A stretch of DNA of 64,000 nucleotides from Pollutimonas sp963712655 (GCA_963712655.1 CAVQIT010000008.1:682001-746000); one strand, 5' to 3'. Positions 30,504 to 38,972 are shown, counted from the stretch's first letter. The notes: generated from the letters alone by a model not told the origin. A program made the numbers and translations.

Positions 30504-30530
30504 CGGAGACCCGAATCTCCGTTGCGGTTT
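30502..30530 (+). terminator. Hairpin terminator after the aminotransferase gene
   Basis: An 8-bp perfect stem AACGGAGA / TCTCCGTT with a 6-nt loop overlaps the stop codon of the preceding gene. The downstream T run is weak (GCGGTTTCC). Confidence 0.5.
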
Positions 30531-30646
30531 CCTGATAGCAAGCAATCCAACTGCCTGAAGTATACCTACCTTTGCCGTTTTTTTGACAAGCAGGATCTAA
30601 GCGAAAAGTACGCTTCACGTGTAGTTGTTTATAGTTTTCTTTATTT

Positions 30647-30862
30647 ATAAAGATTAATACTAATGGGTATCTGTGGATAAGTGGCATAACTACAATAAAT
30701 TCCATATATTCAATGGATTGCAGTGTTATTTAGCTATGCACAAGTCATGTTTTCACAAAGGATGAATAGGGCATAACTTTTGTGGAAAGTAAAAAAGTAC
30801 GAGTTATGCCTTGATACTCCACAAGCTGTGCACAGGGCCTCAGCGTAGTAGTTATCCACAGC
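30647..30862. other. Origin-like module A (homologue of module B)
   Basis: Intergenic segment carrying DnaA boxes TGTGGATAA (30672-30680) and TTATCCACA (30852-30860), plus a degenerate TACTCCACA at 30815-30823. It aligns without gaps to 32859-33074 at a constant offset of 2212. The conserved blocks are 34 nt with two mismatches at 30647-30680, AGGGCATAACTTTT at 30768, a TGTGCACA-containing block at 30818-30835, and TTATCCACAGC at 30852. An AT-rich stretch follows at about 30890-30935. The whole 473-nt gap between genes holds no other recognisable feature apart from the terminator at its left end. Confidence 0.6.
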
Positions 30863-30976
30863 TAGGCAGCCACGTTTGGCCATGCATTCTTGATTATTTT
30901 TTGGTTACTTAATGTAAATTGGCGTGTTTAATCACTGCCCATGCAAGAGCTTGCTCGTGAAGCTAACACCGTTGAT

Positions 30977-31648
30977 TCAACTTTGCTTTGTTTTTGAATT
31001 CAAATCGTCTTGCATCAAGCGGGCGATTTCGTGGCCAAAGGTGGATCCGATGACGGGCTGCAAAGGATTGTTCAAATCCTGGATTACCCCTTGTCTATCG
31101 CCCACAGGACGGTTCTGACTAAGTTTCTGCTTGCCTTCGATGCGGGTAATGCTGATTTCCACACCCGCAATGTGCTGGAGCATCATGTCGATGTAATCAG
31201 GTGGCGCGTCGTCGATGGACCAAGGGTCGGGCCGGCCGTCTTCATAGCGTGCGGTTTGTTGCGCCAGATGCCGGCGCAGCCATGCCTGGTCAGACTTGAT
31301 GGCCAGCGTTCCATGAACATGCACCGACACATAATTCCAGGTAGGTACAGCCTTGCCTTGGGTAATTGCCTTGCTGGGATACCAGGAGGGCGAGATATAA
31401 GCATGCGGCCCCTGGAAAACCACCATCACCGGGCTTTTGTCGGGTAAGGAAAAAAACTCTGCATTGTTCCTGGCAATATGGGCTTGCAGGGCACCCTGAT
31501 TCGGAGTGCTCGTATCCAGCAGAAATGGCAGATGGGTGGCGACAAGGCCCGAAGTGCCGTGCGCAATGACAGTTCCCAGGGGATAGTCATAAATGATTTG
31601 GTGTTGTGAACCAAGATCGCTCAGTTCAAATGCGCTGGGGGTGTACAT
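30977..31648 (-). CDS. FMN-binding negative transcriptional regulator, PaiB family
   Basis: A 223-residue protein of the PaiB family, flavin-reductase-like split-barrel proteins. It opens MYTPSAFELSDL and has the conserved YDYPLGTVIAHGTSGLVATH segment with HLPFLLD. Further features are HIARNN, VMVVFQGPHAYISPSWYPSK, VPTWNYVSVHVHG and the DYIDMMLQHIAGVEISITRIEGK C-terminus with KLSQNRP. In Bacillus PaiB is a negative regulator of sporulation and protease genes; in other bacteria its role is mostly undefined. It lies 15 nt downstream of the metallophosphatase and is probably cotranscribed. It is flanked by the two origin-like modules. Confidence 0.85.
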   Translation of the reverse strand: MYTPSAFELSDLGSQHQIIYDYPLGTVIAHGTSGLVATHLPFLLDTSTPNQGALQAHIARNNAEFFSLPDKSPVMVVFQGPHAYISPSWYPSKAITQGKAVPTWNYVSVHVHGTLAIKSDQAWLRRHLAQQTARYEDGRPDPWSIDDAPPDYIDMMLQHIAGVEISITRIEGKQKLSQNRPVGDRQGVIQDLNNPLQPVIGSTFGHEIARLMQDDLNSKTKQS

Positions 31649-31663
31649 GGTGCCTGCCAGGAA

Positions 31664-32761
31664 TCAAGTGGTGGAAAACACCTCACCGGAATCGAAAACC
31701 ACCTGGTTTTCGGGCCATTGCAAGGCGGCAAGTTTAAAGCGGGATTGCTCGATGGAGCGATTGGCTTTTCGGTCGCGCCACCTGGCGCCCACTGAAAAGT
31801 CCACGCAAAACACATTATGCCTTTTCCCGTGCCAGGCCATGGGGGCAATATCTTTGAAAAGCTGACTATAGCGAGGCGACATTTGCCCGGCCTGCATACG
31901 ATGCATGCGCCAATAATGACCAATAACGACAGGAATGGGATCGTCATAGTCATCCCACCAGCTTACCCGGTCTGAAAATCTCCACCGGTTGCCCGCAAAA
32001 AAGGCCGTGGCGGCCTTTTGTTCGACACCCGAGGTCAGGACCTTCAAGGGGTTGAACATTTGCTGTGTGGCCTCGTATTCAGCGACAGCATGCAAGAAGG
32101 GAGGAGGGCAATGTTCATCTTCCAGTTCCCTGGCCCATTGCTTTCTTTCGTCCAGATAACGTTGATACAAGCCGGAAGCTGTCGCGGTGGACTGGGCGAT
32201 GCCGTTCCAGGCTTGGAATTGTTCGACGACATTGCCTATGGGCACGGCTTGAACCGCGGCGATGGCCGGGCTGGTCCACGCGGCATGAACGACTCGGATG
32301 TCATCGCGTTGCAAGGCGATGGGCAATCCGCAGAGAAAGCTTTTTAGCCCTGCACGCTGTTCGGAGGGAACGCGGCGAAATGGCGCGTAATTTTTAAGGT
32401 CGCGTTCGTATCGTTCGTCGAAAAACCAGCCGGAACCATCCTTGATGTCGTCGACCAGCAGATTGACTTCGTGATTGCCTAAAACCGCCTGGGCATTGCC
32501 TTGTTCGATCAAGTGTTGAACCAGTTCTATGACGCCTTGGCTGTCGGGGCCTCGATCGCATAAATCGCCGACAAACACCAGTTTTCTTTCCTTTGGATGC
32601 CGGCCATGCTTGTTGTAACCCAGTCGTTCAAGCAACTGGGACAAAGCGGACAATTCTCCGTGTATGTCACCAATGATATCCAACGGATTTTCGGGAAGAC
32701 GTTGTATCAGGTGCATAAGGAAGGTTGCTGCTTGAATTCGTTGCGGTATGTTCAGTGTCAA
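31664..32761 (-). CDS. Calcineurin-like metallophosphoesterase
   Basis: A 365-residue protein with the dimetal phosphatase motifs in order: GDIHGE (about residue 31), GDLCDRGPDS (about 67) and GNHEVNL (about 95), then a later HAAW and the terminal histidine region VIGHYWRMH. The pattern resembles ApaH/PrpE-type phosphatases, so diadenosine tetraphosphate or protein phosphate are possible substrates. An internal ATG at 32716 (MHLIQRLPENPLDIIGDIHG) begins nearer to the catalytic core and could be the true start. It is followed by the PaiB-like gene on the same strand, and its start borders origin-like module B. Confidence 0.85.
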   Translation of the reverse strand: MTLNIPQRIQAATFLMHLIQRLPENPLDIIGDIHGELSALSQLLERLGYNKHGRHPKERKLVFVGDLCDRGPDSQGVIELVQHLIEQGNAQAVLGNHEVNLLVDDIKDGSGWFFDERYERDLKNYAPFRRVPSEQRAGLKSFLCGLPIALQRDDIRVVHAAWTSPAIAAVQAVPIGNVVEQFQAWNGIAQSTATASGLYQRYLDERKQWARELEDEHCPPPFLHAVAEYEATQQMFNPLKVLTSGVEQKAATAFFAGNRWRFSDRVSWWDDYDDPIPVVIGHYWRMHRMQAGQMSPRYSQLFKDIAPMAWHGKRHNVFCVDFSVGARWRDRKANRSIEQSRFKLAALQWPENQVVFDSGEVFSTT

Positions 32762-32858
32762 AGTTGAAATCAGTATACCTGTGGTTCAGCGAGGCTTGGA
32801 CAGCCGGGATTGCCGATGCGATTGTTCAATCCAGTTTTGTTGACTATCTTTTCTATAT

Positions 32859-33074
32859 ATAAAGACTAATACTAATGGGTGTCTGTGGATAACTGGCACA
32901 ACTGAAATATCCCTTTTTTTATCAATTACTTGCCGCATATTTTTGACAAGCACAACTTCTGTTTTCAAAGAGGATGGAAAGGGCATAACTTTTTAGTGCA
33001 ATCGAAAAGACGGACTTGTACCTTTGTTATCCACAGGCTGTGCACAAGAACGTCTTCTAGTGCTTATCCACAGC
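32859..33074. other. Origin-like module B (best-preserved candidate oriC core)
   Basis: Intergenic segment with three perfect DnaA boxes: TGTGGATAA at 32884-32892 and TTATCCACA at 33027-33035 and 33064-33072. A T-rich stretch at about 32920-32945 could be the unwinding element. It is the ungapped homologue of module A at +2212, with conserved blocks at the same internal distances (88, 50 and 34 nt between block starts or ends). It has one more intact DnaA box than module A. Confidence 0.65.
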
Positions 33075-33133
33075 AAAATATTTTTTTGTTTTCGGGTTTT
33101 TCCGAGAATCCGAATGGTTCCGGTAATGTTGTA

Positions 33134-33592
33134 TCAGAGGCTGTTGAAAGCGGCCGTGAAGTCATCGGAAAAAATATCGGCCAACGCCGCTCGCAAGGAC
33201 GCTGCGCGATCCACCCCGTAAGCGGCCTCGAACTTTTTCTGGGCTTGGTGCCAGAGCCGGGTTGATTCCGTTAGCTTGCGGCGCCCCAGAGGGGTAAGGC
33301 GCATGCGCTTGCTGCGCCCGTCCTGGTCGTCGCGGATCTGGATGACATAACCGTCGCGTTCAAGCGGTTTCATATTATGGGCCAGGGCCGAGCGGTCCAG
33401 CACTATTGCGCGAGCGAGATCTGTCATCGTGGGGTCTCCCGCCCGGCTGATGTGCAGGAGAATGGAACGCTGCGATGAGCGCAAGCCGCAAGGCGCCAGT
33501 ACCGAGTCGTAGAGCTGCGTGACGCGCCGGGTTGCTTTGCGCAAAGCCGCGCTATTGCACACATTGGGATCTTTCACGATGGATTTTGGCAT
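33134..33592 (-). CDS. MarR-family transcriptional regulator
   Basis: Winged-helix regulator of 152 residues. The start MPKSIVKDPNVCNSAALRKA at 33592 was chosen for its GGAG ribosome site; the open frame continues 70 codons upstream through the promoter region. The core shows the MarR pattern: SQRSILLHISRAG, PTMTDLARAIVLDRSALAHNMKPLERDGYV and the DQDGRSKRMRLTPLGR wing. It is divergent from the MATE exporter at 33778, with a 13-bp inverted repeat between them, the usual layout of a MarR repressor controlling an efflux gene. Confidence 0.9.
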   Translation of the reverse strand: MPKSIVKDPNVCNSAALRKATRRVTQLYDSVLAPCGLRSSQRSILLHISRAGDPTMTDLARAIVLDRSALAHNMKPLERDGYVIQIRDDQDGRSKRMRLTPLGRRKLTESTRLWHQAQKKFEAAYGVDRAASLRAALADIFSDDFTAAFNSL

Positions 33593-33690
33593 GGCGTCTC
33601 CGCAGGAGATTGCGTGATAGGCAACGGTTCGCTCCGTACCCAGGATAGCGTGGCGCACAGGGATGGGCAAGTTTACTGCATGTTGACAGA

Positions 33691-33740
33691 TATTGGCATA
33701 TGCCTGTAAATTGCCTGGAATATATGTGCATATGCCAATA
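33691..33740. promoter_or_regulatory. Divergent promoter/operator between marR-type gene and MATE gene
   Basis: TATTGGCATATGC (33691-33703) and GCATATGCCAATA (33728-33740) form a perfect 13-bp inverted repeat with a 24-nt spacer. Each arm contains the palindrome GCATATGC. A plus-strand TTGACA at 33683-33688 and TGTAAA at 33705-33710 overlap the left arm, so a bound repressor would block transcription of the exporter. Confidence 0.6.
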
Positions 33741-33777
33741 CATGGATATCGTTTCGTGCAAGGCACTACGCGGATAA

Positions 33778-35226
33778 ATGCGAGAGCCTGTGACATCCAC
33801 AACTTTTCCTGACGCCGACAAGCGTACCGTCAACTCCAAACTGCGCGCAATGCTCGAGGGGCCGATTGCATCGACCTTGCTGCGGCTGGGGTGGCCCAAT
33901 GTGCTGATGATGCTTGCGCAATCCGCCACCGGCCTGATTGAAATCTGGTTTCTTGCGAAGTTGGGTACGGATGTGCTTGCCGGCGTGGCTGTTGTCATTC
34001 CTGTGTTGATGCTGATGCAGAATATGTCCCAGGGGGCCATGGGCGGAGGAATTTCCTCGGCTGTTGCGCGAGCGCTTGGCGCGGGGAAATCGGCCGAGGC
34101 GAATCAATTGGTGCTGCATGCGGTGATACTGAATATCGGCCTGGGAATTTTCTTTTCCATTCTTGTGCTTTCGTTCGGTTCGCCGCTGTACCGGGCTCTT
34201 GGCGCCGAAGGTCCGGCGCTGGCCGCGGCCTTGTCGTACTCCAATGTGATTTTCGGCGGCATTGTGCTGCTGTGGCTGATGAACGCATTTGCCAGCGTCA
34301 TCCGCGGCACCGGGAATATGCTGGTGCCCGGCGCGGTGATCTGCGGCGGAGCGCTGATACTGATTCCCGTTTCGCCATGCCTGATTTTCGGTATAGGACC
34401 TTTTCCCGAATTGGGCGTGGCCGGCGGCGGCTGGGCGCTGATTGCCTATTACGGCGCGGGTACGCTGATACTAGGCTGGTATTGCCTGTGCGGAAAAAAT
34501 CCCGCCCGGCTGGCATTGGGACAATTGCGGGTGGAACTGATGCGCAATATTCTGGTTGTCGGCGGGCTGGCTTCGTTCAATTCCGTATTGACCAATACTA
34601 TTGTTGCGCTGTCCACCGCACTGGTGGCAAGCTACGCGGGCACTGAGGCGTTGGCGGGGTATGGAACCGCTGTGCGGCTAGAGTACTTTTTATTGCCGAT
34701 CGCCTTTGGATTGGGTGCGCCGATGGTGGCGATGGTCAGTTCAAATATAGGCGCGGGCCGGCACGACAGGGCACTTCATATTGCGCTGGTTGGCGGCGGC
34801 ATGGCATTTTTATTGACGGAGCTTGTCGGCATTGCCGCGGCGATCTGGCCTTATGCCTGGCTGAGGCTGTTTGGGGCGAACGAGAGCATGTTGCAAACGG
34901 GAGCTTCATACCTTCGTGTCGTTGGTCCTTTCTACGGCTTTTTTGGCCTGGGGTTTTCGCTGTATTTTGCGTCGCAGGGAGCAGGGCGCTTGAAGTGGCC
35001 ATTGATGGCCAATCTGCTTCGATTATTCATATGCATAGGCGTCGGCCGGCTGGTCCTTGCGCTGACAGACTCATTGACGGCTTTCTTTGCCACAAGCGCG
35101 ATCGCCATGTGTCTGTACGGCCTTATCGTTGTCTGGGCGGTTGCCTCAGGTAGCTGGTTCGCGCGGCCATCCTGGCAAGCTGTCGCAGCCGTGATGGCTG
35201 GAATGAAGACAGGGCCGCGCAAGTAA
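33778..35226 (+). CDS. MATE-family multidrug/cation exporter
   Basis: Integral membrane antiporter of 482 residues with about 12 hydrophobic segments in two homologous halves. The first is around LRLGWPNVLMMLAQSATGLIE and the last around TAFFATSAIAMCLYGLIVVWA. The family glycine/asparagine pattern of DinF/NorM-type proteins is seen (LWLMNAFASVIRGTGN, ASQGAGRLKWPL). The start at 33778 lacks a strong ribosome site; an ATG at MLEGPIASTL (about residue 25) is an alternative. It is likely repressed by the divergent MarR protein. Substrate not predictable. Confidence 0.88.
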   Translation: MREPVTSTTFPDADKRTVNSKLRAMLEGPIASTLLRLGWPNVLMMLAQSATGLIEIWFLAKLGTDVLAGVAVVIPVLMLMQNMSQGAMGGGISSAVARALGAGKSAEANQLVLHAVILNIGLGIFFSILVLSFGSPLYRALGAEGPALAAALSYSNVIFGGIVLLWLMNAFASVIRGTGNMLVPGAVICGGALILIPVSPCLIFGIGPFPELGVAGGGWALIAYYGAGTLILGWYCLCGKNPARLALGQLRVELMRNILVVGGLASFNSVLTNTIVALSTALVASYAGTEALAGYGTAVRLEYFLLPIAFGLGAPMVAMVSSNIGAGRHDRALHIALVGGGMAFLLTELVGIAAAIWPYAWLRLFGANESMLQTGASYLRVVGPFYGFFGLGFSLYFASQGAGRLKWPLMANLLRLFICIGVGRLVLALTDSLTAFFATSAIAMCLYGLIVVWAVASGSWFARPSWQAVAAVMAGMKTGPRK

Positions 35227-35235
35227 AAAAACAGC

Positions 35236-35937
35236 TTATTTCTGGATGCCACCGGCTGTTTGCCCGAACAATATCTTCTTGCCCTCGTCGGTTACCGTGG
35301 GGCGATTCGAAAAAGGATCGCCCTTGGCATAGGCCCTTACGGTTGCGGGCCGCTCGCGTATGGCGGTAAACCAGCGCTGCAGATTGGGGAAATCGTCCAG
35401 GTTCTGCTGTTGCCGCTGCCATGGAACTATCCAGGGATAGGAAGCCATGTCGGCGATTGTGTAATGTTCGCCCGTGATGAAATCACGTCCGGCCAATTGG
35501 CGATCGAGCACACCGTAAAGCCGGTTGGTTTCGTTGACATACCGATTGATCGCATAGGGAAGTTTTTCCGGTGCATACACGCCAAAGTGGTGATTCTGGC
35601 CGGCCATGGGGCCCAGGCCGCCAACTTGCCAGAACAGCCACTCGGTCACGGTTTTTCTGGCGCGGATATCGGCCGGCAGGAAGAGTCCCGTTTTTTCAGC
35701 CAGATACATCAGGATGGCGCCGGACTCGAAGATGGTGATCGGGTCGCCGCCGTCCGCGGGATCCGTATCGATGATCGCGGGCATTCTGTTGTTCGGCGAG
35801 AAGGCGAGAAAATCCGGCTTGAACTGATCGCCCGCGCTGATATCGACGGGATGGATGCGGTAATCCAGACCTGTTTCTTCAAGAAACAGTGTGATTTTAT
35901 GGCCGTTAGGTGTGGGCCAGTAATAAAGCTCGATCAT
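35236..35937 (-). CDS. Glutathione S-transferase family protein (YfcG/YghU-like)
   Basis: GST-fold protein of 233 residues. The N-terminal thioredoxin-like domain starts MIELYYWPTPNGHKITLFLE. The threonine-asparagine pair in TPNGHK is typical of the YfcG/YghU disulfide-bond oxidoreductase group. The SPNNRMPAIIDTDP and ESGAILMYLAEKTG glutathione-site motifs follow. The helical C-terminal domain includes the YTIADMASYPWIVPW capping motif. It lies 2 nt downstream of the TetR regulator and is cotranscribed with it. A second family member is divergent at 36731. Confidence 0.9.
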   Translation of the reverse strand: MIELYYWPTPNGHKITLFLEETGLDYRIHPVDISAGDQFKPDFLAFSPNNRMPAIIDTDPADGGDPITIFESGAILMYLAEKTGLFLPADIRARKTVTEWLFWQVGGLGPMAGQNHHFGVYAPEKLPYAINRYVNETNRLYGVLDRQLAGRDFITGEHYTIADMASYPWIVPWQRQQQNLDDFPNLQRWFTAIRERPATVRAYAKGDPFSNRPTVTDEGKKILFGQTAGGIQK

Positions 35938-35939
35938 GT

Positions 35940-36551
35940 CTATCCTTTCCTTTCGTTCTCGGTTGTATGAACATCAAGCAGGGCAAAAACCGGCCGCAGC
36001 AGGCCTTCGAACAGTTCGCGGTCTGGTTTTGTGCGTGCAAGGACACGAATGCCCAAAAGCACGCCCAAGAGCAGACGCGCCAAGTCTTGGGCCGGTTGCG
36101 ACGCGGTAATGGTTTTTTCTTGCTGGCCGGCGATTACGCAACGGCGAAAAAAGGCTTCTACCTGGGTAAAGAAGCTGGCGGTGATTTGCCGGATTTCCGG
36201 ATCGTCCGGCATGGCTTCCAGCGCCGAGTTCACCAGCATGCAGCCTTTGTGCTGCGGATCATTCAGCGAGCGTTCGATGAGTTCATTGAAGAATGCGCGG
36301 ATGGCTTCGCGCGGCGGCAACTGTTTTTCTAGCCGCGCGGCGCGCTCGTTGAAGCTATGCTGGACATAATGATCGAGTGCGCTTCGATAGAGCGAACGTT
36401 TATCGCCGAACGCGTTGTAAAGACTGGCGCCGGTGATGTCCATTTTTTCGGCGAGATCGCGGACCGATGTCGCTTCGTACCCACGCGCCCAGAAACACAG
36501 GACTGCTGCATCGAGCACCGTTGTTTCGTCGAATTCTCGGGGTCGCGCCAT
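35940..36551 (-). CDS. TetR/AcrR-family transcriptional regulator
   Basis: Regulator of 203 residues. The N-terminal helix-turn-helix is clear: MARPREFDETTVLDAAVLCF, RGYEATSVRDLAEKMDITGASLYNAFGDKRSLYRSAL. The C-terminal ligand domain resembles the TetR_C group with GCMLVNSALEA and FFTQVEAFFRRCV. It is first in an operon with the GST gene at 35236 and divergent from another GST at 36731, so it probably controls both. An AT-rich inverted repeat in the shared upstream region is a candidate operator. Confidence 0.92.
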   Translation of the reverse strand: MARPREFDETTVLDAAVLCFWARGYEATSVRDLAEKMDITGASLYNAFGDKRSLYRSALDHYVQHSFNERAARLEKQLPPREAIRAFFNELIERSLNDPQHKGCMLVNSALEAMPDDPEIRQITASFFTQVEAFFRRCVIAGQQEKTITASQPAQDLARLLLGVLLGIRVLARTKPDRELFEGLLRPVFALLDVHTTENERKG

Positions 36552-36594
36552 GGTGTTTTCTCTTGAAGCAGGTATATGGCAATTTTTCCTGTCT

Positions 36595-36620
36595 TATTTT
36601 AAATCATACGTTATAAAATA
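36595..36620. promoter_or_regulatory. AT-rich inverted repeat, candidate TetR operator
   Basis: TATTTTAA and TTATAAAATA are imperfect inverted arms about 44 nt upstream of the tetR start, within the 179-nt divergent region. Assigned by symmetry and position only. Confidence 0.35.
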
Positions 36621-36730
36621 AAAAGGAGAATGCTTGTAAGCTTGCCGATCTTGCAAGGTGCGAAGCAGAGGCTTGCGTTCGATCTTCTTCCGGAAATTTC
36701 CATTAGCACGTCATAAAGGAACTGAACATC

Positions 36731-37435
36731 GTGATCCATTTCTATTTCAATACCGCGCCCAATCCCGCCAAAATCTCGCTTTTCCTGGAAGAGGCCGGCC
36801 TTGCCTACAAGGCCATTCCGGTCGATACAAGGAAGGGTGAACAGCATCTGCCCGCTTTTCTCGACGTGAATCCGAATGGCAAAGTGCCGGCGATTGTCGA
36901 CACCGAAGGACCGGGCGGAGCGCAAGTCCGTGTATTCGATTCAAGTGCCATTCTGCTTTATCTTGGCGAGAAGACTGGGCGTTTTATCGGTACGCCGGCC
37001 GACCGGCCTGAACTGCTGTCATGGCTTTTCTTCATCGGCACAGGCATCGGGCCATTCTCTGGCCAGGCCGTGCATTTCCAGTATGCGGCGCCGGGCGAGC
37101 AGCCTTATGCGGTGAATCGCTATCGGCGCGAAGTCGAACGCCATTATGGCGTTCTGGATAAGCATCTGGCCGGGCGCGACTACATTGTCGGCGATAGCTA
37201 TTCGATCGCCGACATGTCCGCATGGGGCTGGCTGAAGATGGCCGCCAAAGTGCTGAAGAACGACGTCGATGCATTGGCGGATTACCCCAATATCAAGCGT
37301 TGGTTCCAGGCTGTCAATGCCCGTCCGGCCGTGGCTCGCGCCGGCGAGGTAGGGAAGGAGCATGAATTCAAGACCGAGAATGACGAGGAAGCGCTGCGGG
37401 CGATGTTTCCTTCGAATTATCCGCCAGCGGTGTAG
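36731..37435 (+). CDS. Glutathione S-transferase family protein
   Basis: A 234-residue GST with a GTG start (36731) preceded by AAGGAA. The thioredoxin-like half opens MIHFYFNTAPNPAKISLFLE, again with an asparagine motif rather than a catalytic tyrosine. VNPNGKVPAIVDT and DSSAILLYLGEKTG form the glutathione site. The C-terminal half carries YSIADMSAWGWLK. It is a paralogue of the product at 35236 (similar length and motif order) on the other side of the TetR gene. It may act in thiol-disulfide exchange or detoxification of the inducer. Confidence 0.9.
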   Translation: MIHFYFNTAPNPAKISLFLEEAGLAYKAIPVDTRKGEQHLPAFLDVNPNGKVPAIVDTEGPGGAQVRVFDSSAILLYLGEKTGRFIGTPADRPELLSWLFFIGTGIGPFSGQAVHFQYAAPGEQPYAVNRYRREVERHYGVLDKHLAGRDYIVGDSYSIADMSAWGWLKMAAKVLKNDVDALADYPNIKRWFQAVNARPAVARAGEVGKEHEFKTENDEEALRAMFPSNYPPAV

Positions 37436-37511
37436 GGTCGCAGGCGCTGTGCGTTTTTTTGTAGCGTGGATGATGCAATCGGATATGGGCCCGAAAAATG
37501 GGGTCCTGGCC

Positions 37512-38972
37512 TTATTTCCCAATACAAAAACTGGAAAAAATCTCCCCCAGTAAATCATCGCTGGTGAACTGTCCGGTAATGGCGCAAAGCTCGTCATGGG
37601 CCAAACGCAGCTCTTCGGCGAACAGATCGAGCACACGGTCGTTCTGGCTGGCGTGTTCGGCCGCCAGGGTCAAGTGTTGGGCCGCGCTGTTCAAGGCCAA
37701 CAGGTGGCGTTCTCGAGCCAGCCAGGGGGATTCGGCGCTTGGACTCCAGCCCGCAATGTCCAGCAGCTTCTGGCGCAGCCTATCCAGGCCCGCGCCGGTC
37801 TTGGCGGAAATTCCCAGAGCGAGCGCGGGCAGGGAGTCGGCCTTGTTGTCCCCGGCCGCAGTTTCGGTGGCCATGCCGCTTGCGATGGCTGGTTCCCCGG
37901 GCGTCCCAGTGTCCGGGGTCGACAGAAACCCAGCCTGGCCCGCCGCATCCAGCAGATCGATCTTGTTGAAAACCTTGAGCACCGGCGTGCGCGCCGGAAG
38001 GCGCCGGGTGATGGCGGTATCAAGCTGATCCGTTTGCGCCCGCGCGTCCTGCAGATGAATAATGACGTCCGCTTTTTCGATTTCCGCCCAGGTCCGGGCT
38101 ATGCCTATGCTTTCGACGGTATCGTCGGTGTCGCGCAGGCCGGCGGTATCGACGATATGCAGCGGCACGCCTTGTATATGGATTTGCTGGATGACTTTGT
38201 CGCGGGTGGTGCCCGCCACGGGCGTCACGATGGCGATGTCGTCACCGGCCAGGGCATTGAGCAGGCTGGATTTGCCGACGTTGGGCTGGCCGGCCAATAC
38301 CACATGCAGGCCTTCGCGCAGGATCATGCCCTGCCTGGCTTGAGCGGTCAGGGCTTCCAGGTCGCTTTGTATTTCCCGCAGGGCGGCATGGGCCTGGTAT
38401 TTTTCCAGGAAATCGATTTCTTCTTCGGGGAAGTCCAGCGTGGCCTCGACCAGCATGCGCAGGCGCACGATGCGATCGCTCAGGGCGTTGATATGGGTCG
38501 AAAAAGCGCCGCTGAGCGATGCCATGGCGCTGCGCGCGGCGGCTTCCGACGAGGCGTCGATCAGGTCGGCAACCGCTTCGGCCTGGGCCAGGTCCAGGCG
38601 CTCGTTAAGGAATGCGCGTTGTGTGAACTCGCCTGGTTCCGCATGGCGCAAGCCATATTCCTTGCCCGCTTCAAGACAATGCTCTAGTACTCGCCGCAGC
38701 ACGGCCGGGCCGCCATGGCCTTGCAGTTCGAGCACATCTTCGCCGGTATAGGAATGAGGACCTTTGAAAAACAAGGCAATGCCTGCATCAATGGGCTTGC
38801 CTTGCTTATCGTTGAAGGGCAAGTAATGGGCATGGCGCGGCGCGAGAGGGACATTGAACAGCTTGGCCAGCAAGGGCTCCAGCTTGTCGCCTGAAATGCG
38901 TACAACGCCTATGCCGCCGCGTCCGGCCGCGGTGGCAATGGCGATAATGGGTTCGTGAGAGCGCAGGGTCAT
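37512..38972 (-). CDS. mnmE: tRNA modification GTPase MnmE (TrmE)
   Basis: GTPase that works with MnmG on U34 of tRNA. It has 486 residues. The N-terminal formyl-THF-binding domain starts IIAIATAAGRGGIGVVRISG. The G domain has the P-loop GQPNVGKSSLLNALAG, the switch region TPVAGTTRDKV, DTAGLRDTDD and FNKIDLL. The C-terminal CIGK motif that carries the essential cysteine is intact. The frame includes a slightly long insertion after FNKIDLLDAA (about 45 residues, alanine-rich, within the G domain). It stands apart from the rpmH-yidC block by the catalase and SDR genes, whereas it is often adjacent. Confidence 0.96.
   Translation of the reverse strand: MTLRSHEPIIAIATAAGRGGIGVVRISGDKLEPLLAKLFNVPLAPRHAHYLPFNDKQGKPIDAGIALFFKGPHSYTGEDVLELQGHGGPAVLRRVLEHCLEAGKEYGLRHAEPGEFTQRAFLNERLDLAQAEAVADLIDASSEAAARSAMASLSGAFSTHINALSDRIVRLRMLVEATLDFPEEEIDFLEKYQAHAALREIQSDLEALTAQARQGMILREGLHVVLAGQPNVGKSSLLNALAGDDIAIVTPVAGTTRDKVIQQIHIQGVPLHIVDTAGLRDTDDTVESIGIARTWAEIEKADVIIHLQDARAQTDQLDTAITRRLPARTPVLKVFNKIDLLDAAGQAGFLSTPDTGTPGEPAIASGMATETAAGDNKADSLPALALGISAKTGAGLDRLRQKLLDIAGWSPSAESPWLARERHLLALNSAAQHLTLAAEHASQNDRVLDLFAEELRLAHDELCAITGQFTSDDLLGEIFSSFCIGK

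Noticed and set aside
30612..30625. A fourth parS site (CTTCACGTGTAG)
   Set aside because: Only the central TTCACGTG matches; the outer palindrome bases are wrong.
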